Shown here piece after piece: positions 42,277-50,809 of a stretch of DNA of 64,000 bases. This stretch comes from Persebacter sp965221835 (lineage in GTDB: Bacteria > Pseudomonadota > Gammaproteobacteria > Tethybacterales > Persebacteraceae): assembly GCA_965221835.1 (NCBI GenBank), contig OZ244916.1, forward strand, positions 1-64,000, read 5' to 3'. Under the pieces are notes generated by a model, which did not search any database, had not been told where the DNA came from, and was given only the letters and a program-made list of their open reading frames with translations. The translations under genes and the position numbers were made by a program. Each line of letters opens with the position of its first letter. The first letter of the stretch is position 1.

Positions 42277-42761
42277 TATGCCCGCGCCCGCACAATCAAA
42301 TCGCACAACTCGCGCACCGCACCCGCACCGGCAGGACGGGCGGGAGTCCAGTGCGCCGCCGCCGCGACTTCTGCCACCGCCGTTTGCGGTGCGATTGCAA
42401 AACCGACATAACGCATCGCCGCCAAATCGGGAATGTCGTCGCCCATAAATGCCGCACATTCGGGCGCGAGAGATTCGTCACGCAACGATTCCCGCACAAC
42501 GGCGAGTTTGTCGTCCACATTAAGATGCACGCGCGCGATGCCGAGATGAGTTGCCCGTTCCATCACCTCTTCGCCGCCGGCGGCGGAAACCAGCGCGACC
42601 GGCACGCCGCTTTTTATCAGGCGGCGAATGCCAAATCCGTCCAGCGTATGAAAAGCGCGCGCGATTCCTTGCGGCGAAATATACAGACGCCCGTCCGTCA
42701 AAACGCCGTCCACATCCAAAAATAAAATGCGCGTCCGCGCCGCCCGTTCCGCCGCCGTCAT
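42276..42761 (-). CDS. kdsC: KDO-8-phosphate phosphatase
   Basis: A 161-residue HAD phosphatase without a cap: LFLDVDGVLTDGRLYI (residues 13-28), VALVSAAGGEEV and FMGDDIPDLAAMRYVG. It releases KDO for lipid A core synthesis and heads the lptCAB operon. A TATAAT at 42768-42773 ends 6 nt before the ATG, and TTGCGG lies 17 bp further upstream, so the mRNA is probably leaderless. Confidence 0.94.
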   Translation of the reverse strand: MTAAERAARTRILFLDVDGVLTDGRLYISPQGIARAFHTLDGFGIRRLIKSGVPVALVSAAGGEEVMERATHLGIARVHLNVDDKLAVVRESLRDESLAPECAAFMGDDIPDLAAMRYVGFAIAPQTAVAEVAAAAHWTPARPAGAGAVRELCDLIVRARA

Positions 42762-42767
42762 TTTTCA

Positions 42768-42796
42768 ATTATATGATTTTCCCCGCCCAACCGCAA
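42768..42796 (-). promoter_or_regulatory. Promoter of the kdsC-lpt operon, predicted leaderless
   Basis: Minus strand TTGCGG (42791-42796), 17-bp spacer, TATAAT (42768-42773), then TGAAAA and the ATG of kdsC. Confidence 0.7.
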
Positions 42797-42826
42797 AATC
42801 GCGCACATTCCGCCGCCGATTTAGAT

Positions 42827-42853
42827 TTGTTTTCGGGCGGGATGTGTTATACT
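42827..42853 (+). promoter_or_regulatory. Shared beta-module family promoter, copy 2
   Basis: A TTGTTTTCGGGCGG segment and TATACT (42848-42853) followed by TTCG. The core TTCGGGCGG(G/A)AT...TATACTTTCG is also found before the family members starting at 12401 and 52807. Confidence 0.75.
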
Positions 42854-42890
42854 TTCGCCCATTAATTATTTTTTATCACAGGAAAAAATC

Positions 42891-44189
42891 ATGAAACAAT
42901 CAATCCAAAAAATCATCATCGCCGCCGTTTTATTTGCGGCGGGATTGTCTAACATTTCCGCAATTGCACAAGAATCTGACGGCGTTATGCAGGAAGCGAG
43001 GGCGGAAGTTTACGAACGCACGAAACAGGTTGTATCTGGCTTAAATCTCGGACAACCATTTTTGACTGTGATTCCGGCTATTCCTGCTGAATCTCAATCT
43101 CGTTTAAACAATAATTATGGAATTGTGGATTTCATATTGACAAGAGCAAATGAAGGCGATATGAATCCGACAGTTGACCCAAATAATCTTGGTCTAAACG
43201 GTTTATTGCAATTCGGAACTGACGGTATGTATGAAGAAATGAAACCCGGCGACCGCTTTATTGTGCGAAATCCCGATGACAGCTTCACAACGGTAGCAAC
43301 TGTTTATGTCTACGCAATAGACAACGATTTTGCCTTTGCGGAAAGCACGGGAAATCCCGCAACAGTTATAACAGGCACGGACGAATTTTTCCTTGATAGA
43401 AATTGGGAAGAAACAAGGGAATTCGCCGCCGGTTTGCAAGGAATTTCCCGTGTTGAATGTTTGGCGGGATTTACATCGGACGATGGAATTAATTGCCGCC
43501 CGGAACGGAGAGAAGATTGCACGGGAGCGACTCCCGATTTTGTTAACGGCATTTGCGTAGCCGCATGTTCGGGCGAAAGAGACGCCGCCGGAATTTGTCC
43601 AAACACGCAAACAAGCGGCGGCGGAAGTTCCAGCACCGGATTAATTGTCGGCGGAATTGTTGTTGTCGGCGGTTTAGTATGGCTTTTGTCATCCGGCGGC
43701 GAAGAGGGCGAATTCAACTTTTCTCCCGATTTCGGCTATTCGCTGACCGAAAGCGGCTATTCCGCAAATGTCGGCGGACGGGCGGATTTCCGCAAAGACA
43801 ATTGGCATTTTTATTATTCCGCAAACCAACAAAACGCAAACGGCAACTTCGCCGATTTCCGCTACGAAAGCGGCGGAAAATACACAGCGGATTTTTGGAC
43901 AGCGACATTTTCCGAATCCGTTGCGGGTGATACGGCGGATTATGATTTTTCGCTGTCCGCAAACTTGCGAGGCGAAATCTGGAAAATATCGCCCGTGTAT
44001 CGTTTGCATTCCGAATGGAAAGAATCCGATTCCGGAATAAAAACGGAAACGCAAAACGAATTAAATCTGGAAAGCGTTTTGCGTTATAACCGCTGGACAA
44101 TCCGCCCCTCCGCCGGTTTCCGATGGGAAAACGCAAACGATTTTTCCAAAAACGCAAGATTCCAAATAAACGCGATTCATCGTTTTTAA
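42891..44189 (+). CDS. Beta-module surface protein with Cys-rich N-terminal region
   Basis: A 432-residue exported protein: signal peptide MKQSIQKIIIAAVLFAAG, an N-terminal domain of about 170 residues ending in DEFFLDRNWEE, a Cys-rich segment (CLAGFTSDDGINC, CTGATPDFVNGIC), a Ser/Gly linker, a hydrophobic helix (GLIVGGIVVVGGLVWLL) and the shared beta module of about 160 residues ending NAIHRF. From the helix onward it is very close to the protein at 9756-11378, yet the N-termini are unrelated; its N-terminal domain instead matches part of the protein at 50810-52807 (NWEET, CxAGFxSxDxIxC). An AGGA site precedes the ATG. Outer-membrane location is predicted from the terminal Phe and strand pattern. 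Confidence 0.8.
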   Translation: MKQSIQKIIIAAVLFAAGLSNISAIAQESDGVMQEARAEVYERTKQVVSGLNLGQPFLTVIPAIPAESQSRLNNNYGIVDFILTRANEGDMNPTVDPNNLGLNGLLQFGTDGMYEEMKPGDRFIVRNPDDSFTTVATVYVYAIDNDFAFAESTGNPATVITGTDEFFLDRNWEETREFAAGLQGISRVECLAGFTSDDGINCRPERREDCTGATPDFVNGICVAACSGERDAAGICPNTQTSGGGSSSTGLIVGGIVVVGGLVWLLSSGGEEGEFNFSPDFGYSLTESGYSANVGGRADFRKDNWHFYYSANQQNANGNFADFRYESGGKYTADFWTATFSESVAGDTADYDFSLSANLRGEIWKISPVYRLHSEWKESDSGIKTETQNELNLESVLRYNRWTIRPSAGFRWENANDFSKNARFQINAIHRF

Positions 44190-44334
44190 TTTCGGGAGAA
44201 AAAAAGAAAATGCGGCGGGGAAAAACAAAAAGCGGCGGCGAAAAAGCGGCGGGAAAAAACAAAAAGCGGCGGGAATGGAATGTACTTTTTTCGGTCGTTT
44301 CGCGGAAATTCCAAAATTAATTTTCGCGTAAAAT

Positions 44335-44480
44335 TCGCGGGAATTCCAAAATTAATCGCCCCGAATGGATTCCCGCTTTCGCGGGAATGACGGCGTTTTT
44401 TCGCAGAATTCCGCCGCGTTCGCGGGAATGAAATGTTTCCGGCGTTCGCCGGAATGGTATATTTATTTTCGCGTCATTCC
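44335..44480. repeat. dRS3-like and related palindromes
   Basis: The 317 bases between the beta-module gene and hemH hold no gene. They contain a perfect ATTCCC-N8-GGGAAT element at 44369-44388 followed by GCGTTCGCGGGAATG and GGCGTTCGCCGGAATG palindromes and the AATTCCAAAATTAAT spacer that accompanies these repeats elsewhere in the window. Confidence 0.75.
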
Positions 44481-44506
44481 GCCGCCTTGCCATTACGGGA
44501 ATTTTT

Positions 44507-45598
44507 TTACGCCGTTTTTCGTGCGGTTTCGGCATTTTGCAAACGCGTTTTTCGTGCCGCATCGGTGTTTTGGATTTGCAAATGCGAAAGCCAATCGCCG
44601 ATGTTGTCTCGCAGCAGGGCGGACAAAAACGCGATATGCGCAGGCGAATCGTTTAACGCCGGAATATAACTGAATTGGTCGCCGCCCGCTGCCAAAAACT
44701 CATCGCGATTTTCTTGCGCGATTTCTTCCAGCGTTTCCAGACAATCCGCCGAAAATGCCGGACAAACAATATGCACATTTCGCGCACCGCGCCCCGGCAA
44801 CATTCGCATTGTCTCGTCCGTATAGGGGCGAAACCATCGCTGCCGCCCGAAACGCGATTGAAATGTCGCCATCCATTCGTCCGCCCGCAAACCGAGTTTT
44901 TCCGCCGTCAGTCGCGCCGTTTTTTGACACTGACAATAATACGGGTCGCCCGATTCCAGCATCGCCAGCGGCGTGCCGTGAAACGAAAACACCAGCATAT
45001 CCGGTTTGCCGTGCGTTTGCCGGTGCGCGGCGATAGAATCCGCCAGCGCGGCGATATATCGCCCGTCGTCGCAATATGCCGCGACAAAACGCAAATGCGG
45101 CACCGCCCGCCAACGCGACAATTCGCGCGCGACATCCGAAAAAACCGAACCGGAAGTGCAGCCGGAATATTGCGGATACATCGGCAGCGCGACAATGCGG
45201 CGGCAGTTTTGCGCTTTCAACTTTCGCAATGCGGCGGCAATGGACGGCGCGCCGTACGACATTCCGATTTCCACCGCCACCGGCGAATCGGCGAGTGCGG
45301 CGGCGATTTTATCGCGTTGCGCGCGGCAATATGTCATTAGCGGCGACCCGTCCGCCGTCCATATTTTTTGATATGCCCGCGCCGTTCGCGGCGACCGAAA
45401 CGGCAAAACAATCGCAAATAATATCGGCAACCATTTCCAGCGGGGCGCTTCTACCACTCGCGGATCGCTCAAAAATTGACGGAGATATTTGCGCACCGCT
45501 TTCGCTGTCGGCGCGTCCGGCGTTCCCAGATTTGCCAGCAAGATTCCGATTTTTTCTTCCGAATCGTGGCGGTAGTTTGGTTCGCCGAGGAAATTCAC
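44507..45598 (-). CDS. hemH: Ferrochelatase
   Basis: A 363-residue enzyme that inserts iron into protoporphyrin IX, the last step of heme synthesis. Landmarks: GILLANLGTPDAPT, LSDPRVVE, the catalytic His in FSFHGTPLAMLESGDPYY, and RPYTDETM. It begins with a GTG at 45598 and has a C-terminal extension of about 25 residues rich in Arg/Lys/Thr. Heme made here would supply the cytochrome c maturation genes at 59-61 kb. Confidence 0.95.
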   Translation of the reverse strand: MNFLGEPNYRHDSEEKIGILLANLGTPDAPTAKAVRKYLRQFLSDPRVVEAPRWKWLPILFAIVLPFRSPRTARAYQKIWTADGSPLMTYCRAQRDKIAAALADSPVAVEIGMSYGAPSIAAALRKLKAQNCRRIVALPMYPQYSGCTSGSVFSDVARELSRWRAVPHLRFVAAYCDDGRYIAALADSIAAHRQTHGKPDMLVFSFHGTPLAMLESGDPYYCQCQKTARLTAEKLGLRADEWMATFQSRFGRQRWFRPYTDETMRMLPGRGARNVHIVCPAFSADCLETLEEIAQENRDEFLAAGGDQFSYIPALNDSPAHIAFLSALLRDNIGDWLSHLQIQNTDAARKTRLQNAETARKTA

Positions 45599-45686
45599 GG
45601 GTTTTTTCGCCGCGCAACTATCCGCGCCGCAGTTTCGGGCGGCGCGGATAACTCCGTCCGTGCGGACGGGGCGGGGGATGCGAAAA

Positions 45687-45956
45687 TTAGCGGCGCGGGT
45701 GACCGCGGCAGATTTCTATTTTTTCGCGGGCGAGATGGCAGGTCATGTGCGTTTTGAACACCAACCCGGCGCGCAAAGCGTCTTCGCGGCAATCTGCCGC
45801 CGCCCACGCGTCTTCGCCGAACGCCTTTAAGCAGTCGTTCGCGGCGGATACCGCCCGGTTGTAGTCGTATTCCAGCACCGCGGTGTCGCCGTGCGCCGAA
45901 GCGCCGGAGGTCGCCAGTGCAGCCACCAACATTAGAGTCCGGAGAATTTTTCTCAT
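45687..45956 (-). CDS. Small secreted Cys-containing protein
   Basis: An 89-residue protein with a signal peptide (MRKILRTLMLVAALATSGAS) and four Cys residues in the mature part (ANDCLKAFG, AADCRED, MTCHLAREKIEIC). GGAAGGG lies about 10 nt upstream of the ATG at 45956. I do not recognise the family. The even number of Cys suggests disulfides in the periplasm. Confidence 0.65.
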   Translation of the reverse strand: MRKILRTLMLVAALATSGASAHGDTAVLEYDYNRAVSAANDCLKAFGEDAWAAADCREDALRAGLVFKTHMTCHLAREKIEICRGHPRR

Positions 45957-46043
45957 TATCGTTTTCCCTTCCATTACGAACGGCAAAAGCGCCGCTTTCC
46001 GTCATTATATCAATTGTTCCGAAAAATTGCAAATTTTGCGGTG

Positions 46044-46742
46044 TTATTGTTCACGAAAATTGTCCGCCGCTGTCGCAACTCGGCGGCGCCACCATTTTCC
46101 CGCCGATTGCGCGTTTAGCGGCATCGCGCGGGCGAGTAAAAACGCATCCAAATCGGCGACCGCCGCGGTCAAACTCGGCATATCGCGCGGCAGGCGGCTC
46201 AACAAAAAATTAATTACTTGTTCCGGCAGAACGAAACCGCGCCGCCGGGCGTAGCGCGACAAGGCGCGCCGTTTTTCCGATTCCGAAATTTCGCGGAGGC
46301 GAAATACCAGACCGGCATAAAACCGCGCCGCGATTTCTTCGCCGATTCCGATGTAAGACGGCGGGGCATCGGCGGCGGCGAGAATGCGATAGTTTGCGCC
46401 GGGGCGGATTTTGTTGTGCCAGTCAAACAGCAACAGGCGGTTGTTTTCGGAAATTAAATGAATGTCGTCCGCCGCCAGCAACGCCGGCATCGGCGGGGGA
46501 ATATCGGAATCGCCGCCGACATAAAATCCGCGCGAATGCCGTTGCGCACCTGCGGCAGTGGTACGCAAAAGCGCCGTTTTGCCGCCGCCGCCCCAAATAT
46601 AAAGCGAAGAAGCGACCGCATCGCCCGCCGCCAATGCGCGCGCCGCCGCGAGAATGTCGCGATTTTCGCCTTCCACCAAATCGTCAAAATCGGGCGGCGG
46701 CGGCGCAAACGGCAGCGGCGGCGTATCAGGACGAACGTCCAT
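46044..46742 (-). CDS. hda: DnaA regulatory inactivator Hda-like AAA protein
   Basis: A 232-residue DnaA-like protein: FDDLVEGENRDILAAARALA and LYIWGGGGKTALL resemble Hda, and its position next to perM and the pur genes is the usual one. Hda with the sliding clamp stimulates DnaA-ATP hydrolysis. The P-loop WGGGGKT is two residues shorter than the usual WGxxGxGKS, and the Walker B is reduced to AADDIH, so nucleotide binding may be altered. A clamp-binding motif could be PPLPF near the N-terminus. It overlaps the perM stop by 17 nt. Confidence 0.8.
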   Translation of the reverse strand: MDVRPDTPPLPFAPPPPDFDDLVEGENRDILAAARALAAGDAVASSLYIWGGGGKTALLRTTAAGAQRHSRGFYVGGDSDIPPPMPALLAADDIHLISENNRLLLFDWHNKIRPGANYRILAAADAPPSYIGIGEEIAARFYAGLVFRLREISESEKRRALSRYARRRGFVLPEQVINFLLSRLPRDMPSLTAAVADLDAFLLARAMPLNAQSAGKWWRRRVATAADNFREQ

Positions 46743-47784
46743 AAAACTCGCTGCCGATATAGCGGCGACGCAAATGCCGGAAAAGCACCAGCAAAATCGC
46801 CGCCACCGGCAACGCAATCAGCACGCCGACAAATCCCCAGACGCCGCCCAACACCATTAATGCAAACAATATCAGCAGCGGATGCAACCCGATTCGTTCG
46901 CCCACCAGCCACGGCGTAATTCCCAAACTTTCAATTGCGGTGCCGACTCCCATCAGTACCCAAATTAAAACGAAGTTGGTTAAAGATTCAAATTGTCCGG
47001 CGGCGACAATGGTTGCGAGTGTTATGCCGATGATAAAACCGAGATAGGGAATAAAAACCAGCACGCCGCTGATGACGCCGATAGTCAGCGCAAACTCCAA
47101 TCCGGCAAACCATAACATCGCGCTATACAACGCCGCCATTACGCAAATGACGGCGAGTTGTCCGTGCAAAAACTCGCCCAATACGCCGTCCAAATCGTGT
47201 ACCACCGTCATAATTTCGTCCCGCCAGCGGGGCGGCAAGGCATCGGCGAGTTCGCCCGCAATGCTGTGCCGGTCGCGCACAAAATAAAATGCCGCCAGCG
47301 GCGTAATCACCAAAAATGTGAAGAAAACCGAAACCGCCGAAACGCCTTGTCCGAAAAATCCGAACAATGCGCCCGCCGCATCTGCGGCTTGTCCGGCTTC
47401 CAAAACGCCTGCGGCGTGTTTTGCCAATGCGGTCAAATCCAGCGATTGCAATTGCGCCACCACATGCGGTTGCGCCTCGCCCAGCCAATTCCCGGCGCGT
47501 TCGGCGAGTGCGGGCAAAATTCCGATTAAACTGGAAATTTGTTGTATGAAAATCGGCGTCAATGCCAGCGGCAGCGCGAGCAAAATGCCGATAATTAATG
47601 AGACAACAATGGCGGCGGCGGCGGCGGGCGATATTTTTTGTTCCAGTTTTTCGGCAAGCGGCGACATAATATATGCCGTCACCGCGCCCAACACAAAAGG
47701 CGCCAGCGCGGCTTTTGCGGAATGCAACAACCAGAACAACAGTACGCCGGCGGCGATAACGAAGAGAATATTTGCGGATTTCAT
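46726..47784 (-). CDS. perM: AI-2E family/PerM-type membrane protein
   Basis: A 352-residue inner-membrane protein with about eight membrane segments: an N-terminal pair, a soluble region (LTALAKHAAGVLEAG) and the C-terminal family core FIPYLGFIIGITLATIVA followed by GVGTAIESLGITPWLVGERI and HPLLILFALMVLGG. PerM relatives act as transporters of unclear substrates (Na+/H+ or signalling molecules). Divergent from purM and cotranscribed with hda, as in many gammaproteobacteria. Confidence 0.9.
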   Translation of the reverse strand: MKSANILFVIAAGVLLFWLLHSAKAALAPFVLGAVTAYIMSPLAEKLEQKISPAAAAAIVVSLIIGILLALPLALTPIFIQQISSLIGILPALAERAGNWLGEAQPHVVAQLQSLDLTALAKHAAGVLEAGQAADAAGALFGFFGQGVSAVSVFFTFLVITPLAAFYFVRDRHSIAGELADALPPRWRDEIMTVVHDLDGVLGEFLHGQLAVICVMAALYSAMLWFAGLEFALTIGVISGVLVFIPYLGFIIGITLATIVAAGQFESLTNFVLIWVLMGVGTAIESLGITPWLVGERIGLHPLLILFALMVLGGVWGFVGVLIALPVAAILLVLFRHLRRRYIGSEFYGRSS

Positions 47785-47830
47785 TTTTGCTGCGCGTTTA
47801 GTGCGGTAAAATGCAATATCATAACAGAAA

Positions 47831-48835
47831 ATGAATAAAAATTTTAACCGATACCGCGAAGCGGGCGTAGACATTGATACCGGCGATACTTTTGTGGCGC
47901 GCATTAAACCGCATCTGGCGGGCGCGGCGAAAGTTTTGGCGGCGCACGATTCCGCGTTTTTGCCGGATTGCGGCGGATTTGCCGCCGTTGTGCGTTTGCC
48001 GGGTGCATCTTCGGTGCTTGCCGTTTGCGCGGACGGAGTCGGCACCAAAACCGAATTATTAATGCAACGCGATTTGCCGCAAACGGCGGGAATTGATGTT
48101 GTCGCGATGTGCGTCAACGACCTGATTTGCACCGGCGCGCGCCCGTTTTTGTTTTTGGATTATTACGCCTGCGAATCGCTATCGCCCGATTTTGCCGCCC
48201 GTGTCATAGACGGAATCGTGCGCGGTTGCGAAGCGGCGGGATGCGCTTTGGCGGGCGGCGAAACGGCGGAAATGCCCGGCATATATGCAAAAGGAGTGTT
48301 TGATTTGGCGGGATTTGCGGTCGGCATTGCGGACGATTCCGAACTCTTAAAACCCGATGAAATCGCCCCCGGCGATGCGATTATCGGCATTTTTTCTTCC
48401 GGTCCGCACAGCAACGGCTATTCGTTAATTCGCGATATTTTGCGGGAGTCGCCGCCGCCGCCCGCCGACATTCTCGCCCCGACACGGATATATTGCCGCG
48501 CGATTGCCGCATTGCGAAAATGCGCGCGAGTGCGCGGGCTGGCGCACATCACCGGCGGCGGAATTCGCGATAATCTGCCGCGCATTTTGCCGCCGCATGT
48601 ATCGGCGCGCGTGTCGTTGCCGCCGCTGCCGCCGGTATTTCAATGGATACGCGATGCGGGCGGCGTATCAGAAGACGAAATGCGGCGGGTGTTCAATTGC
48701 GGAATCGGCATGACGGCAATTGTCGCCGCCGAAGATGCCGCAGCGGCACAAATTTGCCTGCGCGAAAATGGCGAAACATGCGCGCACATCGGCGAAATCA
48801 TTGACGGCGACCGGCGTGTCGTATTTTCAGAATAA
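47831..48835 (+). CDS. purM: Phosphoribosylformylglycinamidine cyclo-ligase
   Basis: A 334-residue AIR synthetase: YREAGVDIDTGDTFVARIKP, CADGVGTKTELL, GIDVVAMCVNDLICTGARP and LAGGETAEMPGIY. It closes the imidazole ring in purine synthesis. The next gene is purN, 10 nt on. The product uses the PRPP-derived route fed by prs. Confidence 0.97.
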   Translation: MNKNFNRYREAGVDIDTGDTFVARIKPHLAGAAKVLAAHDSAFLPDCGGFAAVVRLPGASSVLAVCADGVGTKTELLMQRDLPQTAGIDVVAMCVNDLICTGARPFLFLDYYACESLSPDFAARVIDGIVRGCEAAGCALAGGETAEMPGIYAKGVFDLAGFAVGIADDSELLKPDEIAPGDAIIGIFSSGPHSNGYSLIRDILRESPPPPADILAPTRIYCRAIAALRKCARVRGLAHITGGGIRDNLPRILPPHVSARVSLPPLPPVFQWIRDAGGVSEDEMRRVFNCGIGMTAIVAAEDAAAAQICLRENGETCAHIGEIIDGDRRVVFSE

Positions 48836-48845
48836 TTTCAGAATA

Positions 48846-49397
48846 ATGCAAGGTATCGCGGTGTTAATTTCCGGACGCGGCAGCAATCTGCATTCAATTT
48901 TGCGTTCTCCCATCGGCGAAAAAGTAGCGGCGATTATCAGCGACAATCCGGATGCCGCCGGTTTGCGTTTTGCCGAAGATTTCGGAAAACCGGCATTTAT
49001 TGTCGCGCGCGATGATTTTTCCGCCGCCGATGAATGGGCGCAAAAACTCGCGGAGTTGTTGCGGGCGATCAATCCAAAACTAATCGCGCTGGCGGGTTTT
49101 ATGCGGATTTTACCGCCGGATTTTGTCGCCGAATTCGCGGGGCGGATTGTCAACATTCATCCGTCTTTATTGCCGGCGTTTCCGGGTTTGAATACGCACG
49201 GGCGGGCGTTGGCGGCGGGCGCACAATCGCACGGCTGTTCCGTGCATTATGTATCCGAAAAAATAGACGGCGGAAAAATAATCGCGCAACGCGAAGTGCC
49301 GGTGCTGGCAGACGACGACGAAGAATCGCTGGCGGCGCGAGTGCTAAAAGAGGAACATATTTTATATCCGAAAATATTGGCGGAACTTATCGCATGA
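48846..49397 (+). CDS. purN: Phosphoribosylglycinamide formyltransferase
   Basis: A 183-residue GAR transformylase: VLISGRGSNLHSIL, LAGFMRILPPDFV, NIHPSLLPAFPGLNTHGRA (catalytic Asn/His) and HYVSEKIDGGKIIAQREV. It adds the formyl group to GAR. The stop overlaps the DUF3108 gene by 4 nt. Confidence 0.97.
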   Translation: MQGIAVLISGRGSNLHSILRSPIGEKVAAIISDNPDAAGLRFAEDFGKPAFIVARDDFSAADEWAQKLAELLRAINPKLIALAGFMRILPPDFVAEFAGRIVNIHPSLLPAFPGLNTHGRALAAGAQSHGCSVHYVSEKIDGGKIIAQREVPVLADDDEESLAARVLKEEHILYPKILAELIA

Positions 49398-50101
49398 ATC
49401 TCGTTCGCTTTTGGCGTTTTTTTGTGTTGTGTTGCGGCGCATTGTCCGCGCCCGCCGCCGCCGAATCGCCGTTTTCGCTAACTTTGGATTTCGTGTTTTT
49501 TTATAACGGCGTCAAGGCGGCGGATGTGCGCGAAGTTTTTTCCACAGATGCGGATGGCGGTTATGAAATTGTCAGTCACGCCGAGGCGACCGGATTGGCG
49601 AAAATTTTTTACGGCGATATTTTTCGCAAAAGCACCGGGAAAATTGACCGCCTTGACGGATTGCGAATGTTGCAATACGAAGAAAAACGCGGCGCGCGCG
49701 ACCGTACTTTTGCGAAAGTAGACGCGCAATCTGGCGTTTTGCATCTGCAAAAAGGCGGCGAAATGCGCACGGAAAAATTGCCGGATGCACCGCTGGCGGA
49801 TTATTTGGCGGCGTTATATCGCGCCCGCATTCTCGGCGGCGTGCCTGATGGCGAATCGGCAATTACCAACGGCTGGCGCATAAAAATTTACGAATACGAA
49901 GAAGGCGCACCCGAAATAGTGAAAACAACCGAAGGCGAAGTGCGGGCGATTCCGCTAATACGCGAAAGTCCGCGCGGTCGCCGCGTTTTTTGGATTGCGC
50001 CCTCTCTGGATTATTTGCCGGTGCGGTCGTACATCAACGACAAAGGTCATGTTTTTGAAACCGTAATCACCAAAATCAACGGCACCACAGTCGGCGATTA
50101 A
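49394..50101 (+). CDS. DUF3108 periplasmic protein
   Basis: A 235-residue exported protein: signal peptide MNLVRFWRFFVLCCGALSAP, then LTLDFVFFYNGVKAADV, LQYEEKRGARDRTFAK and FWIAPSLDYLPVRSY, matching the DUF3108 family that follows purN in many proteobacteria. It starts in an ATGA overlap. Biochemical function is not established. Confidence 0.88.
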   Translation: MNLVRFWRFFVLCCGALSAPAAAESPFSLTLDFVFFYNGVKAADVREVFSTDADGGYEIVSHAEATGLAKIFYGDIFRKSTGKIDRLDGLRMLQYEEKRGARDRTFAKVDAQSGVLHLQKGGEMRTEKLPDAPLADYLAALYRARILGGVPDGESAITNGWRIKIYEYEEGAPEIVKTTEGEVRAIPLIRESPRGRRVFWIAPSLDYLPVRSYINDKGHVFETVITKINGTTVGD

Positions 50102-50151
50102 GCCCGACATTTTTTTCCGCCCGTATAAACATTTCCGCAAAATAATCGGAA

Positions 50152-50780
50152 AATAAAAATTTTCCATTCCGGCGAACGCCGGAATCTCTGCGGAGATTCC
50201 GATTTACATCGGAATGGAAACGCGGCGGAATTCTGCGAAAAAACGCCGTCATTCCCGCGAAAGCGGGAATCTATTCGGGGCGATTAGTTTTGGAGTTTCG
50301 CGAATTTTACGCGAAAATTAATTTTGGAATTTCCGCGCATTTTTTTGTGAAAAGCGAGATGTAAGCGGGAGTTTGTCGGTAAAAATGGATTCCCGCGTTC
50401 GCGGGAATGACGGCGGGGAGGCGGGAATTCGGCGGCAAGAATCGGACAGCGGCGGGGGAGATTCCGATTTACATCGGAATGGTAAAAGTTGGAAATTAGG
50501 AAAAAAGAATTTACCATTCCGGCGAACGCCGGAATCTCTGCGGGAGATTCCTATTTTCATCGGAATGGAAAAGCGGCGGAATTTCGCGAAAAAACGCCGT
50601 CATTCCCGCGAAAGCGGGAATCTATTCGGGGCGATTAGTTTTGGAGTTTCGCGAATTTTACGGGAAAATTAAGTTTGGAATTTCCGCGCATTTTTTTGTG
50701 AAAAGCGAGATGTATGCGGGAGTTTGTCGGTAAAAATGGATTCCCGCTTTCGCGGGAATGACGGCGGGGAGGCGGGAATT
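50152..50780. repeat. Two ~270-bp direct repeats carrying dRS3-like palindromes
   Basis: Copy 1 is 50152-50429 and copy 2 is 50510-50780; they differ at about a dozen positions. Each contains GGCGAACGCC, a CGATTTACATCGG-type palindrome, and two ATTCCC-N8-GGGAAT elements (50251-50270, 50389-50408; 50602-50621, 50740-50759). No gene is visible in the 700 bp between the DUF3108 gene and the beta-module gene. Confidence 0.88.
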
Positions 50781-50809
50781 CCCGCCGCCTTTTCTTTTTT
50801 CTCCCGAAA

